Shown here: positions 56,417-64,000 of the stretch, piece after piece | Position numbering within the stretch: position 1 is the first letter of the stretch | How the letters are laid out: every line of letters begins with the position of its first letter | NCBI GenBank assembly: GCA_021782995.1 | Contig: JAJXUI010000013.1 | Coordinates: 1-64,000, forward strand | Length of the DNA: 64,000 nt | Reading direction: 5' to 3' | From: Pseudomonadota bacterium | GTDB taxonomy: Bacteria > Pseudomonadota > Gammaproteobacteria > Burkholderiales > Gallionellaceae | The notes under the pieces: model-generated | Database searches by the model: none | Seen by the model: only the letters and a program-made list of their open reading frames with translations | Told to the model about the DNA's origin: nothing | Made by a program: the position numbers and the translations under genes

Positions 56417-56496
56417 TGAAAGCGTTTTTCATTGCCAGAGCGCTTTCGTTGTAACTCCTCCTGTTTCGGGCATCCGCAAGGATGCCCGTTTTTTTT
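56417..56496 (+). ncRNA. Candidate sigma54-dependent small RNA, about 80 nt
   Basis: From the predicted start the RNA would begin with the hairpin GAAAGCG - 16 nt - CGCTTTC (56418-56447). A single-stranded linker with ACTCCTCCT (an anti-Shine-Dalgarno tract) comes next. It ends in CGGGCATCC-gcaa-GGATGCCCG followed by eight T. Hairpin, accessible C/U-rich target-pairing tract and Rho-independent terminator are the usual architecture of Hfq-type regulatory RNAs. It lies between clsB and the outer-membrane barrel gene. I know of no named RNA it matches. Confidence 0.65.
56467..56496 (+). terminator. Intrinsic terminator of the candidate sRNA
   Basis: CGGGCATCC-gcaa-GGATGCCCG plus TTTTTTTT: 9-bp GC-rich stem, GNRA-like loop and a clean T run on the plus strand. 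The clsB stop is almost 200 nt upstream. Confidence 0.9.
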
Positions 56497-56549
56497 GCAG
56501 TCTTGCTGCGCATAAATGTTGTATCGGTTGCGGCGGGCAATCAGGCAAG

Positions 56550-57428
56550 TCAGAAGGATACGCCGGCATTGATGCCGGTATAGCTGTCATCCGATTCAGC
56601 TTGCAGGATATTGCCCAAAGGGCCTTGCAATTGCGTGGAAGTGGCACGCGAAGCGCTGGCACCGAGGCTATAGGTCTTGTTGATACGGTATTTGAAACTG
56701 ATGGTCCTGTTGCGCAGTTCCTGTTGTGTCAGGGTAAGTGTTCTGGCACCGGACAGGTTGAAAATCAGTTTGTCAGTCATGTTCCATGAAATGCCCAGGG
56801 TGTTGGTGATGTCCGGAAAGGCCAGCAGGGTATAGGCTGCATCAGCAGTGTTGCGGGACCGGATGATCAGGGCGAGGGCAAGCGGTATGACATTGCGGTC
56901 ATACAGGTAGCGGTCATGGTAGGCATATACCGAAAAATCCTCAGTCAGGTCCTGGCTGAGGCCAACACTGATGCGGTTCTGGGTCAGGGTGCGCCCGGCA
57001 TTACCGGGTACGGCGGACTGGTATTTGAAATCGCCATAGTCCATATCGAGTGAAGTAAACAGATCGCCTTCCCACAGCGTATCCAGCGCAAACGTGACTC
57101 CGCCTTCATTGCCAGTGACAAGCAAGGTGCTGTCATTGGTACTCGAGTAGCGGTAGTTGGCCGAGATCAGTTCGCTGGCTTTCCAGCTCATGCCGACGCC
57201 GGATTGATGCATTGTGTCTGAAACAGATGAAGTGGATAACAGGCTGTCGATATACAGCCTTAGCGGCTCAGTCAGGTCCAGTCCCCCCTTGAAAGACCAG
57301 GAACGATAGTCATTCGGGCCGGTATTTTGTGAAATGGTGGCATTGCCACTGGCATGGGCTGAAACTGCTGCAAGCAAGAGGGAAAATCCCGCGACGATGC
57401 GGCCTGCAATAGTCTGGATGGTCTGCAT
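56550..57428 (-). CDS. Outer-membrane beta-barrel protein
   Basis: A 292-residue protein with a signal peptide (MQTIQTIAGRIVAGFSLLLAA, cleavage after AHA). The rest is rich in alternating polar/aromatic strands (SWSFKGGLDLT, LISANYRYSSTND, FSVYAYHDRYLYD, TISFKYRINKTYSLG) and ends in Phe (INAGVSF), the classic outer-membrane insertion signal. Family and ligand are not recognised. GGAG lies 7 nt before ATG 57428. It follows the FecR-domain gene by 35 nt in the same direction, suggesting they act together. Confidence 0.82.
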   Translation of the reverse strand: MQTIQTIAGRIVAGFSLLLAAVSAHASGNATISQNTGPNDYRSWSFKGGLDLTEPLRLYIDSLLSTSSVSDTMHQSGVGMSWKASELISANYRYSSTNDSTLLVTGNEGGVTFALDTLWEGDLFTSLDMDYGDFKYQSAVPGNAGRTLTQNRISVGLSQDLTEDFSVYAYHDRYLYDRNVIPLALALIIRSRNTADAAYTLLAFPDITNTLGISWNMTDKLIFNLSGARTLTLTQQELRNRTISFKYRINKTYSLGASASRATSTQLQGPLGNILQAESDDSYTGINAGVSF

Positions 57429-57463
57429 GTCAATTCTCCATATTGAAGGGCTACGCAAGGTGA

Positions 57464-58255
57464 TCAATGTTCAAGCTGCCTGCGCCGCATCATGTTATCC
57501 CTTCTGTCTTCTAGTTTTCTGCGCCGTATTTCCGGGGGGCGGTGTTCTTCCTGGCGCTTGCGCGCATCCCTTTCCTGCAGGTGTGCAGCGATCTCGCGAT
57601 GCAGTGCATCCTTTCTTTGCTGTATGTGTGCTTCCAGCAGCAAACGGCGGTTTTTCAGGAATCCGGGTGTTTGCATCAGCAGGCGCGGCAAGGCACGCGA
57701 ACCGGCAGGTGCAAACGCATGCTGGCCCTGATGGAGGGAGAGTTCTCCTTCCTCAGTCTGCATATAGGTTGCCCCCTCATAAACGGTATCGTAAACACCA
57801 GGCTGGTCTTGATCTGTTGCATGCTCAAGCACCATGGTTTCATGATCGGTACCTCTGATGCCTATGGTGGCGGTTGGTGTGTGCAGGAGGTAACCTGCGG
57901 GGTTGCTTTTTCCCAGCCAGCCGGTGATGGAGCGTATCGCGCCGTTGAACAGCGTGAGGATTTCCGAGTCATCCGGGGCATCGCTGGCATGATAGTTATC
58001 GATGCGTAGCCTGCTGTCTGGACGGATGGCGATAAAGCCTCTGTCGAGGGTGACAATCTGTACCTCTCCATTGGCTGCGGTCTGTATGCTGTCGCCTGCC
58101 ATCACATTCATCCCTGCCGTGACGGGTTCTGCTGCACCTGTAGGTCTGGAAAGGGTGGCATCCCCGGTCACTGCCTCAACCGAACCGAAAAGGGATGACG
58201 CATGTGCAGTTTTCAAGGATAGCAAAATGACTGATAAAAGTATGAAGCGGAACAT
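57464..58255 (-). CDS. Periplasmic FecR-domain protein with charged C-terminal helix
   Basis: A 263-residue protein with a signal peptide (MFRFILLSVILLSLKTAHA). The FecR domain spans about 20-150: GSVEAVTGDATLSRP, MNVMAGDSIQTAANGEVQIV, and LLHTPTATIGIRGTDHE. Unlike the FecR anti-sigma proteins it has no cytoplasmic part, and no ECF sigma gene is nearby. The last ~70 residues are very basic and helical (RKDALHREIAAHLQERDARK). GGGAGA lies 5 nt before ATG 58255. It probably forms a functional pair with the downstream barrel. Confidence 0.85.
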   Translation of the reverse strand: MFRFILLSVILLSLKTAHASSLFGSVEAVTGDATLSRPTGAAEPVTAGMNVMAGDSIQTAANGEVQIVTLDRGFIAIRPDSRLRIDNYHASDAPDDSEILTLFNGAIRSITGWLGKSNPAGYLLHTPTATIGIRGTDHETMVLEHATDQDQPGVYDTVYEGATYMQTEEGELSLHQGQHAFAPAGSRALPRLLMQTPGFLKNRRLLLEAHIQQRKDALHREIAAHLQERDARKRQEEHRPPEIRRRKLEDRRDNMMRRRQLEH

Positions 58256-58409
58256 GGGTATCTCCCTGATTTCAAGCATGCATGTTTACACGGAATTCCA
58301 ATTTTACAAAATCCGGGCTAGCAGGATATTTTTTGTCTGTTACATAAGGAATATTTTTTCACGCTGCTGTTCCGGCAGCGTTTTGAACAGTGATTTGCGA
58401 TTGGCTGGA

Positions 58410-58415
58410 TATAAT
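58410..58415 (+). promoter_or_regulatory. -10 box before the ABC exporter gene
   Basis: TATAAT 29 nt before the ABC transporter ATG. No good -35 is seen at the usual distance; a hairpin ACGCTGC-tgttccg-GCAGCGT lies at about 58361-58381. Confidence 0.35.
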
Positions 58416-58444
58416 ACTGGCATTTCAAATCCTGGCTGTTATTC

Positions 58445-60226
58445 ATGCGTCGACATACTGCAAACTACGACTCTTCTGCCCGTGCAGACTGGGCGGTGAT
58501 CAAGACCCTGTTCCCCTATTTGCTGGAATTCAAGGGCCGGGTCGTGCTGGCCATTGTGCTGCTGGTGCTGGCCAAGCTTGCGAATGTGGCCGTGCCGATG
58601 GTGCTGAAATACATTGTCGATGACATGGGCAAGCCCCAGGCAATGCTGGCGGTACCGGTGGCACTGGTGATCGCCTATGGCCTGTTGCGCATGTTCAGTA
58701 CGCTGTTTGGCGAGTTGCGCGATGCCGTGTTCGCGAAAGTGACGCAGCGTGCCATTCGCCAGGTGGCAGTGAAGGTGTTTGCGCACCTGCATAGCTTGAG
58801 TTTGAGATTTCACCTGGACCGGCAGACCGGCGGTATATCCCGCGATATCGAGCGCGGCTCGCAGGGCATCAGTTTCCTGCTGACTTTCCTGCTGTTCAAC
58901 ATCCTGCCCACCTTGCTGGAAATTGTGCTGGTGGCCGGCGTCCTGTATGTGAAATACAGCCCGTGGTATGCGGTGGTGACCTTTGTCACCATCGTCGCTT
59001 ACATCTCCTATACCTTGTGGGTGACAGAGTGGCGCATGACCTTTCGCCGCGAAATGAACGAGCTGGACTCGAAGGCCAATACGCGCGCCATCGACAGCCT
59101 GATCAATTATGAAACGGTAAAGTATTTCGGCAACGAGCACTACGAAGTATCGCGTTATGACGAACATATGGCGCAATGGGAAAAATCTGCGGTGATGAAC
59201 CAGACCTCATTGGCCACGCTGAATGCCGGGCAAAGCACAATCATCGCGGTCGGCGTGACCATCTTGATGCTGATGGCATCCAGTGCGGTGGCGCATGGCA
59301 GCATGACGGTGGGTGACCTGGTGCTGGTGAATGTATTCCTGATCCAGTTGTATATGCCGATGCATTTCCTGGGTTTTGTCTATCGCGAAATCAAGGGCTC
59401 GCTGATCGACATGGAGCGCATGTTCAAATTGCTGCATGCAAACCGCGAAGTGGAAGATGGCCCGGATGCCTTGCCGCTGCAAGTGACTGCGGGTGAAGTA
59501 CGTTTCGAACAGGTGGCATTTGCTTACGAGGACACGCGACCCATCCTGCATGACGTGAGTTTCGCCATTCCGCCGGGGCAGGTGGTGGCGGTGGTGGGCG
59601 CCAGCGGTGCAGGCAAATCCACGTTATCCCGATTAATGTTCCGTTTCTATGATATCAATGCAGGTCGCATCCTGATCGACGGGCAGGATATCAGCCAGGT
59701 GCAGCAAGCCAGTGTGCGTGCGGCAATCGGCATCGTGCCGCAGGATACCGTGCTGTTCAACGATACCATCTTTTACAACATTGCCTATGGCCGGCCGTCT
59801 GCCAGTCGCGAAGAGGTGCTGCAGGCAGCCAGGCTGGCGCATATCCACCCATTTATCGAATCGCTGCCCAGGGGGTATGACGCCATTGTGGGTGAGCGCG
59901 GGTTGAAGCTTTCCGGCGGGGAAAAGCAGCGTGTGGCGATTGCGCGCGCGATACTCAAACAGCCAGCCATCCTGATTTTTGATGAGGCGACCTCAGCGCT
60001 GGACTCGAAGTCGGAAAAAGCCATACAGGCTGAATTGCGCAATATTTCGAAGGACCGGACGACGCTGGTGATTGCACATCGTCTTTCCACTGTCGTGGAT
60101 GCGCAACAGATCCTGGTCATGGAACATGGCCGCATTGTAGAGCGGGGTTCTCACCGGGAATTGCTGGCAAAACAGGGACATTATGCGCAAATGTGGGCCT
60201 TGCAGCTGCAGGAAGAACCTGCATGA
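58445..60226 (+). CDS. Atm1-type ABC exporter
   Basis: A 593-residue half-transporter with an N-terminal six-helix membrane domain and C-terminal ATPase. The membrane part has DRQTGGISRDIERGSQGISFLL and SLINYETVKYFGNEHYE, both hallmarks of the Atm1/ABCB7 group. The ATPase shows Walker A VGASGAGKST, signature LSGGEKQRVAIARAIL and Walker B ILIFDEATSALD. Bacterial Atm1 (NaAtm1) exports glutathione conjugates and metal-thiol complexes, so a role in metal or thiol detoxification is likely. Confidence 0.92.
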   Translation: MRRHTANYDSSARADWAVIKTLFPYLLEFKGRVVLAIVLLVLAKLANVAVPMVLKYIVDDMGKPQAMLAVPVALVIAYGLLRMFSTLFGELRDAVFAKVTQRAIRQVAVKVFAHLHSLSLRFHLDRQTGGISRDIERGSQGISFLLTFLLFNILPTLLEIVLVAGVLYVKYSPWYAVVTFVTIVAYISYTLWVTEWRMTFRREMNELDSKANTRAIDSLINYETVKYFGNEHYEVSRYDEHMAQWEKSAVMNQTSLATLNAGQSTIIAVGVTILMLMASSAVAHGSMTVGDLVLVNVFLIQLYMPMHFLGFVYREIKGSLIDMERMFKLLHANREVEDGPDALPLQVTAGEVRFEQVAFAYEDTRPILHDVSFAIPPGQVVAVVGASGAGKSTLSRLMFRFYDINAGRILIDGQDISQVQQASVRAAIGIVPQDTVLFNDTIFYNIAYGRPSASREEVLQAARLAHIHPFIESLPRGYDAIVGERGLKLSGGEKQRVAIARAILKQPAILIFDEATSALDSKSEKAIQAELRNISKDRTTLVIAHRLSTVVDAQQILVMEHGRIVERGSHRELLAKQGHYAQMWALQLQEEPA

Positions 60227-60334
60227 ATGGTTTGAATCGAAGTATAAAAGGCATGAAGAAAGTGTATTCGTGCTTTGATTATTTGGAATATTTTGTTATT
60301 CTGACAGCTCGATTAATCATGCCTTGAAGCGAAA

Positions 60335-61438
60335 ATGCGTTATACGTTACCTTTATTTTTGCTGTTTTCCGCGATTTTGCATGCAAATGCAGATGAGAAC
60401 GCGTTAGTTACCGCTCAATCAACCACCCCGGTACTGCTGGCTCAGCATGAAGAGGGGCGGGGACTGGAAGCGGTTCTGAGTGGCGCAGATGATCCTGCCC
60501 AGCTGGAGTCTGCCGACGAATCGGCTGACCGCAAGGCGGATGAAAATACGCAGAAGGCAATGGATGAGCTGATCAGTGTGATGCCACAACTGGGCTTTGC
60601 AACAGAAAATGAGAAGCAAAAGCCGCACGCAGCCGATGACCTGGACACCATGGTGCTGAAATTCAGCAAAATGCCGAAAATGCGCTCTGCCATCGTGATG
60701 GTGTATGACGAGCAAGGTGGCAAGCCGCTTTATGGCAAAAATACCGAAGTGGTAGCCCCGATTGCCTCGATTTCCAAATTGATGACTGCGATGGTGGTGC
60801 TGGATGCAAAACTGCCGCTGGATGAGGAAATCAGCATCCAGCCCGAAGATATCAACCATCAGAAGCGAACTCGCTCGCGTACCCGCACCGGGATGACCAT
60901 GACCCGGGGCGAACTGCTCAAGCTGGCGCTGATGGCATCAGACAACCTGTCAGCGGCTGCACTGGCGCGCACCTATCCGGGTGGGACTGAAGCCGCACTG
61001 GCACATATGAATGCCAAGGCGCAGGAGCTGGGGATGTATTCCTCGCGCTTTCTGGATCCGACTGGCCTCAACAGTGGCAATGTCTCAACGGCCGAAGACC
61101 TGGTGAAAATGGTGCAGGCCGCCAAGCAGTATGAATTGATCCAGCGCTTCACCACGTCTACTTCGCATACCCTGGAACTGGCAGGGCACCGGCCGGTGAA
61201 TTTCCACAACACCAATCCGCTGGTACGCAATGCCTCCTGGGATATCGGCCTTTCCAAGACCGGTTACATCAGCGAGGCCGGGCGTTGCCTGGTGATGGAA
61301 GCGAAAATCACCGGGCGTCCGGTAATCATGGTGTTGCTCGATTCCTGGGGCAGAAGTTCACGCGTGGGGGATGCAAATCGTGTCCGCAAATGGATGGAAA
61401 GTGCCAGCCTGCGCGCCCGCGATCCACGGAAAATGTAA
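60335..61438 (+). CDS. pbpG: D-alanyl-D-alanine endopeptidase (PBP7/PbpG type)
   Basis: A 367-residue periplasmic penicillin-binding protein of the S11 peptidase family. It has a signal peptide (about 1-19), then an acidic linker to about residue 105. The active-site motifs are all present: SxxK in IASISKLM (Ser145, Lys148), SDN (202-204) and KTG in LSKTGYISEAG. The lack of the C-terminal amphipathic anchor domain of PBP5 favours PBP7. It trims or cuts peptide cross-links in peptidoglycan. Confidence 0.92.
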   Translation: MRYTLPLFLLFSAILHANADENALVTAQSTTPVLLAQHEEGRGLEAVLSGADDPAQLESADESADRKADENTQKAMDELISVMPQLGFATENEKQKPHAADDLDTMVLKFSKMPKMRSAIVMVYDEQGGKPLYGKNTEVVAPIASISKLMTAMVVLDAKLPLDEEISIQPEDINHQKRTRSRTRTGMTMTRGELLKLALMASDNLSAAALARTYPGGTEAALAHMNAKAQELGMYSSRFLDPTGLNSGNVSTAEDLVKMVQAAKQYELIQRFTTSTSHTLELAGHRPVNFHNTNPLVRNASWDIGLSKTGYISEAGRCLVMEAKITGRPVIMVLLDSWGRSSRVGDANRVRKWMESASLRARDPRKM

Positions 61439-61465
61439 GCGGATTATTGGCAAGGCAAGACTTGA

Positions 61466-61492
61466 AGAAAAGGGGGCGCAAGCCCCTTTTTT
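61466..61492 (+). terminator. Intrinsic terminator after pbpG
   Basis: AAAAGGGGGC-gcaa-GCCCCTTTTTT, 28 nt after the stop. Confidence 0.85.
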
Positions 61493-61510
61493 ATTGTTTA
61501 CGAAGGTAAA

Positions 61511-61545
61511 ATAGTTAATATAATCAATGTATTGAGTTTTATTGC
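61511..61545. repeat. AT-rich boundary repeat
   Basis: ATAGTTAATATAATCAATGT ATTGAGTTTTATTG after the pbpG terminator; it shares AATATAATCAAT with 6628-6639. Confidence 0.45.
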
Positions 61546-61644
61546 AAATTAGCGGTTGCTAACCGGGGAACAAAGGAATGTAATGACGACTCGAATCCAT
61601 TAAGTAGCTGTTCTTTCGATCCATTTCAAGAAAGGTGAAGCGAC

Positions 61645-61887
61645 ATGATAGCCAGCACAATTTCTTCCTCCCAGCCTGCACAGCGTACGACCTCGGTCGG
61701 CAAGGCGGACGAGCTCGCGACGCGCAGGCATGCAGCCGAACAGGCTGAAAATCGCTTAAAAGAAAACAGCGAGCCCAGGCCGCAACAGGCGAATGCCGCA
61801 CCGGCACAGTCCCCACTGGAACCGCTGAAACCTTCGGTCAATACCAGCGGACATACCGTGGGCAGGGTGATCAACACCACTGCCTGA
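61645..61887 (+). CDS. Small hypothetical protein
   Basis: An 80-residue protein without recognised domain. It is rich in Ala, Gln, Glu and Pro, with a helix-prone segment at about 20-45 (KADELATRRHAAEQAENRLK) and a low-complexity Pro/Ala tail. No signal peptide. AAAGGTGA lies 7 nt before the ATG. The next gene starts 17 nt later, so the two are likely translated from one mRNA. The function is unknown. Confidence 0.6.
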   Translation: MIASTISSSQPAQRTTSVGKADELATRRHAAEQAENRLKENSEPRPQQANAAPAQSPLEPLKPSVNTSGHTVGRVINTTA

Positions 61888-61904
61888 CCGCGCAGAGGTT
61901 TGCG

Positions 61905-62468
61905 ATGCTGATCACCGGCATTACCCCCCATCCTGCCAGCAAAGGCGAAACGCAACTCCGGCTGGTGGACAGTACTGTACGCGAACAAGTACATGGGCAG
62001 GACTTGCACAAATCTGCAGGCAACAAGCCGGGAGAGCTGAGCGATGCAGACCATGTGACAATCAGCAAACTCAAGGCGCGGGATACCAAGGTCAAGCAGC
62101 ATGAGCAGGCGCATTTGTCAGCGGCAGCCGGGCTGAATGTCACGCCCGCCAGCTTTACCTACCAGAAGGGCCCGAATGGCGTCAGTTATGCCGTTGCGGG
62201 TGAAGTGAAAATCGACACTTCTCCAGGGCACAACCCCGAAGATACGCTGGCCAAGGCGCAGCAGATCATTGATGCTGCACTGGCACCGGCGGATCCCTCT
62301 CCGGCAGACCGCAGCGTTGCTGCGAGGGCGCAATATATGGCACAGCAGGCGCGCATCGAGATGCAGCAGCAAAATGAAGGCGCGCAAAATCCCGCACAGG
62401 CCCGGCAGGCTGTGCATGCCTATGAAGACAGCACACTCAAAACTTCCGGCCTCGATACATTTGCCTGA
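61905..62468 (+). CDS. SprA-related putative metalloprotease (CJM1_0395-like)
   Basis: A 187-residue protein of the SprA-related family. The conserved centre is KLKARDTKVKQHEQAHLSAA with the zinc-protease-type HEQAH (HExxH) at about residues 65-69, followed by SFTYQKGPNGVSYAVAGEVKID. GHNPEDTLAKAQQIIDAALAPADPSP matches the family (in parts). No signal peptide is seen. Proteolytic activity is predicted, not shown. It follows a small unknown gene by 17 nt. Confidence 0.82.
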   Translation: MLITGITPHPASKGETQLRLVDSTVREQVHGQDLHKSAGNKPGELSDADHVTISKLKARDTKVKQHEQAHLSAAAGLNVTPASFTYQKGPNGVSYAVAGEVKIDTSPGHNPEDTLAKAQQIIDAALAPADPSPADRSVAARAQYMAQQARIEMQQQNEGAQNPAQARQAVHAYEDSTLKTSGLDTFA

Positions 62469-62599
62469 ATGACAGGTCATCTCCTGTGCATTTTTTACTG
62501 TTTGGCCCCGCATCAATTTCCTTTTGACCGGAATTTGCACTGGTATGCGCCTTATCCTTCCTGCTAACATCGGTCATCGAACAGTTATCGGGAACCGCC

Positions 62600-63616
62600 A
62601 TGCTTGCGCTGTCTGTTGTTTGGCTCCAGTTTGTACTTTGCATTGCGCTGATAGGCTGGGGGGGATTCAGGCTGTCACGTTACGGCGACATCATCGCTGA
62701 AAAAACCGGGATGGGCGGAACCTGGATAGGCCTGGTCCTGATGGCAACCGTCACATCATTGCCGGAACTGATTACCGGCATCAGTTCGGTTTCGATTGCC
62801 AATGCGCCAGACATCGCAGTGGGGGATGTGCTGGGCAGCTGTGTGTTCAACCTGCTGATCATCGTGGTGCTTGATTTCCTGTATCGCAAGGAGTCGGTCT
62901 ACACGCGCGCCAGTCAGGGGCATGTCCTGACGGCAGGTTTTGGCGTGGTGCTGATCGGTTTTGCCGGCTTCAATATCCTGCTGGCGGGGCGCGGCACTTT
63001 GCCTGTATGGGGACATGTGGGGATTTACTCGCCCATCATCCTGCTGCTGTATGCGGTGGCGATGCGCACCGTATTCCGCTATGAGCGTGAACATATCAGT
63101 GCGACTGCTGAAGGGGCGGCCAAGCGGTATCCTGATGTCAGCCTGCAGCAGGCGACCTTGCGTTATGCAGGTGCTGCGGGTGTCGTGGTATTTTCCGCAT
63201 TGTGGCTGCCTTTCGTCGGCAAGCAGTTATCTGTGCTGATGGGTTGGCATCAGAGTTTTGTCGGCACGATGTTTGTGGCATTTGCCACTTCCGTTCCGGA
63301 GGTGGCGGTAACCATCGGTGCATTGCGTGTTGGTGCCATCGATATGGCGATCGGCAATGTGCTGGGGAGCAACCTGTTCGATATTGCCATTCTGGCCATT
63401 GATGACATGCTGTTCTTCAAAGGGCCGCTCTTCAGTCACGTCGCACCGGCCAATGCGGTGACCGCATTTTCTGCAATGATGATGACCGGCGTGGCCATCA
63501 TCGGTTTGCTGTATCGACCGCAGACGCGGATATTCAGGACGGTGGGCTGGGCCAGCCTGTTCCTGTTCTCCATCTATTTGCTGAACACCTACGTCATATT
63601 CATGTCGGGCGAGTGA
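62600..63616 (+). CDS. Sodium/calcium exchanger-family antiporter
   Basis: A 338-residue integral membrane protein of the CaCA family with about ten segments. The two alpha repeats are ATVTSLPELITGI...GDVLGSCVFNLL near the N-terminus and FVAFATSVPEVAVTIGALR...AIGNVLGSNLFD near residue 225-260. Both carry the ion-binding Glu (LPE, VPE) and Asn/Ser residues. It likely exchanges Ca or another cation for Na or H. A P2-type cation ATPase gene follows, consistent with a cation-homeostasis pair. Confidence 0.9.
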   Translation: MLALSVVWLQFVLCIALIGWGGFRLSRYGDIIAEKTGMGGTWIGLVLMATVTSLPELITGISSVSIANAPDIAVGDVLGSCVFNLLIIVVLDFLYRKESVYTRASQGHVLTAGFGVVLIGFAGFNILLAGRGTLPVWGHVGIYSPIILLLYAVAMRTVFRYEREHISATAEGAAKRYPDVSLQQATLRYAGAAGVVVFSALWLPFVGKQLSVLMGWHQSFVGTMFVAFATSVPEVAVTIGALRVGAIDMAIGNVLGSNLFDIAILAIDDMLFFKGPLFSHVAPANAVTAFSAMMMTGVAIIGLLYRPQTRIFRTVGWASLFLFSIYLLNTYVIFMSGE

Positions 63617-63679
63617 AGTTTGCGGCCTTTTGTTTCGTAACAGGCCTGCCTGCAGACCTGAGTTCCCGTAAGGAGGCGC

Positions 63680-64000
63680 ATGAAAGAAGCTGCAAGCATG
63701 CATAACACAGTTGATAGGGCATGGCATGAACTGCTGACGCATGAGGCATTGCACCTGCTGGAAACCGGTGAAAGGGAGGGCTTGTCGCAGCAGGCAGCTG
63801 CTGAGCGTTTGCACAGGCACGGCGAGAATGCGCTTCCGGAAAGGGCAGGACGTAGTCTGGTGGCGATGCTGCTTGGCCAGTTTGCGGATTTCATGATAGT
63901 CGTGTTGCTGGCCGCGGCCCTGATTTCAGGGTGGCTGGGCGAAATCAAGGATGCGCTGGCAATTGTGGTCATTGTCCTGCTGAACGCAGTGATCGGGTTT
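63680..64000 (+). CDS. P2-type cation-transporting ATPase, N-terminal part (runs off the window)
   Basis: The frame is open from ATG 63680 to the last base, 107 codons, with GGAGG four nt before the ATG. It encodes the cation-ATPase N-terminal domain (GLSQQAAAERLHRHGENALPE) and the first two membrane helices (LLGQFADFMIVVLLAAALIS and IKDALAIVVIVLLNAVIGF). This is the start of a SERCA/PMR1-like P2 ATPase that pumps Ca or other cations. The actuator, phosphorylation (DKTGT) and nucleotide domains lie beyond the window. Confidence 0.9.
   Translation, partial: MKEAASMHNTVDRAWHELLTHEALHLLETGEREGLSQQAAAERLHRHGENALPERAGRSLVAMLLGQFADFMIVVLLAAALISGWLGEIKDALAIVVIVLLNAVIGF

Noticed and set aside
56367-56789. 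140-codon plus-strand frame covering the candidate sRNA and the barrel gene's 3' end
   Set aside because: It crosses a strong terminator and is antisense to the barrel gene; no ribosome site.

Overview
The window is 64 kb of gene-dense chromosome from a betaproteobacterium. Protein types and gene orders (pcnB-folK-deoxynucleoside kinase-panB, queA/tgt-yajC-secD-secF, fmdB-DUF502-aspS, monomeric isocitrate dehydrogenase, sucrose synthesis cluster) suggest the Nitrosomonadales (Gallionellaceae, Sulfuricellaceae or Methylophilaceae relatives). That placement is inference from family resemblance only. There is one tRNA (Leu-CAA), no rRNA, no CRISPR array and no recognisable insertion sequence with a transposase.

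Layout. 1-6.6 kb: end of pcnB, folK, a deoxynucleoside kinase, then the pantothenate genes panB, panC and panD, interrupted by a dispersed repeat and by one low-GC membrane-protein gene of unknown function. 6.7-14.9 kb: an orphan sensor kinase, a DUF4156 lipoprotein, purB, an FNR-type promoter driving a small eRF1-like protein, modA and modE, rhodanese, NUDIX, mnmA and a small secreted Lys/Ala-rich protein. 15-22 kb: a tightly coupled minus-strand operon pal-like/fructokinase/sucrose-phosphate synthase/sucrose-phosphatase/amylosucrase, with a divergent MarR regulator. This is a sucrose (compatible solute) synthesis and turnover module. 22-29.3 kb: tRNA-Leu, an NhaR-type LysR regulator and a divergent heavy-metal RND efflux operon ending in a PII-like protein. 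29.4-42.4 kb: queuosine and secretion genes (queA, nfeD, SPFH protein, tgt, yajC, secD, secF), DedA, an HDOD-REC-GGDEF protein, gluQ, clpA and clpS. 42.4-49 kb: cold-shock gene with a structured leader, monomeric icd, rluE, fmdB, DUF502 and aspS. 48.7-53.1 kb: an accessory stretch with an exported RNase Sa-type ribonuclease and barstar inhibitor, nudB, a DUF559 gene flanked by C-rich repeats, nadA, a small nuclease-like protein, a large imperfect palindrome made of two dispersed repeats, and an orphan Imm32-like immunity protein. 53.1-64 kb: alanine dehydrogenase, endonuclease/phosphatase, cardiolipin synthase, a candidate sigma54-driven small RNA, a FecR protein with an outer-membrane barrel, an Atm1-type ABC exporter, a PBP7-type endopeptidase, a SprA-related metalloprotease, a Na/Ca-type antiporter and the start of a P2-type ATPase.

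The signal I rate highest is at 56300-56496. Two TTTGGTGC direct repeats lie 20 nt apart, followed by a near-consensus -24/-12 (sigma54) promoter. Its predicted start falls one base before a 7-bp hairpin; a linker with a CTCCTCCT anti-Shine-Dalgarno tract follows, and then a strong intrinsic terminator. This fits an undescribed nutrient- or stress-controlled sRNA of about 80 nt. Second is a dispersed repeat (three copies, two of them inverted) whose internal hairpin keeps its loop while the stem changes in a compensatory way. Other supported signals are a class II FNR promoter, a ModE-like operator, a 15-bp-arm operator in front of the metal efflux operon, and a family of AT-rich boundary repeats.
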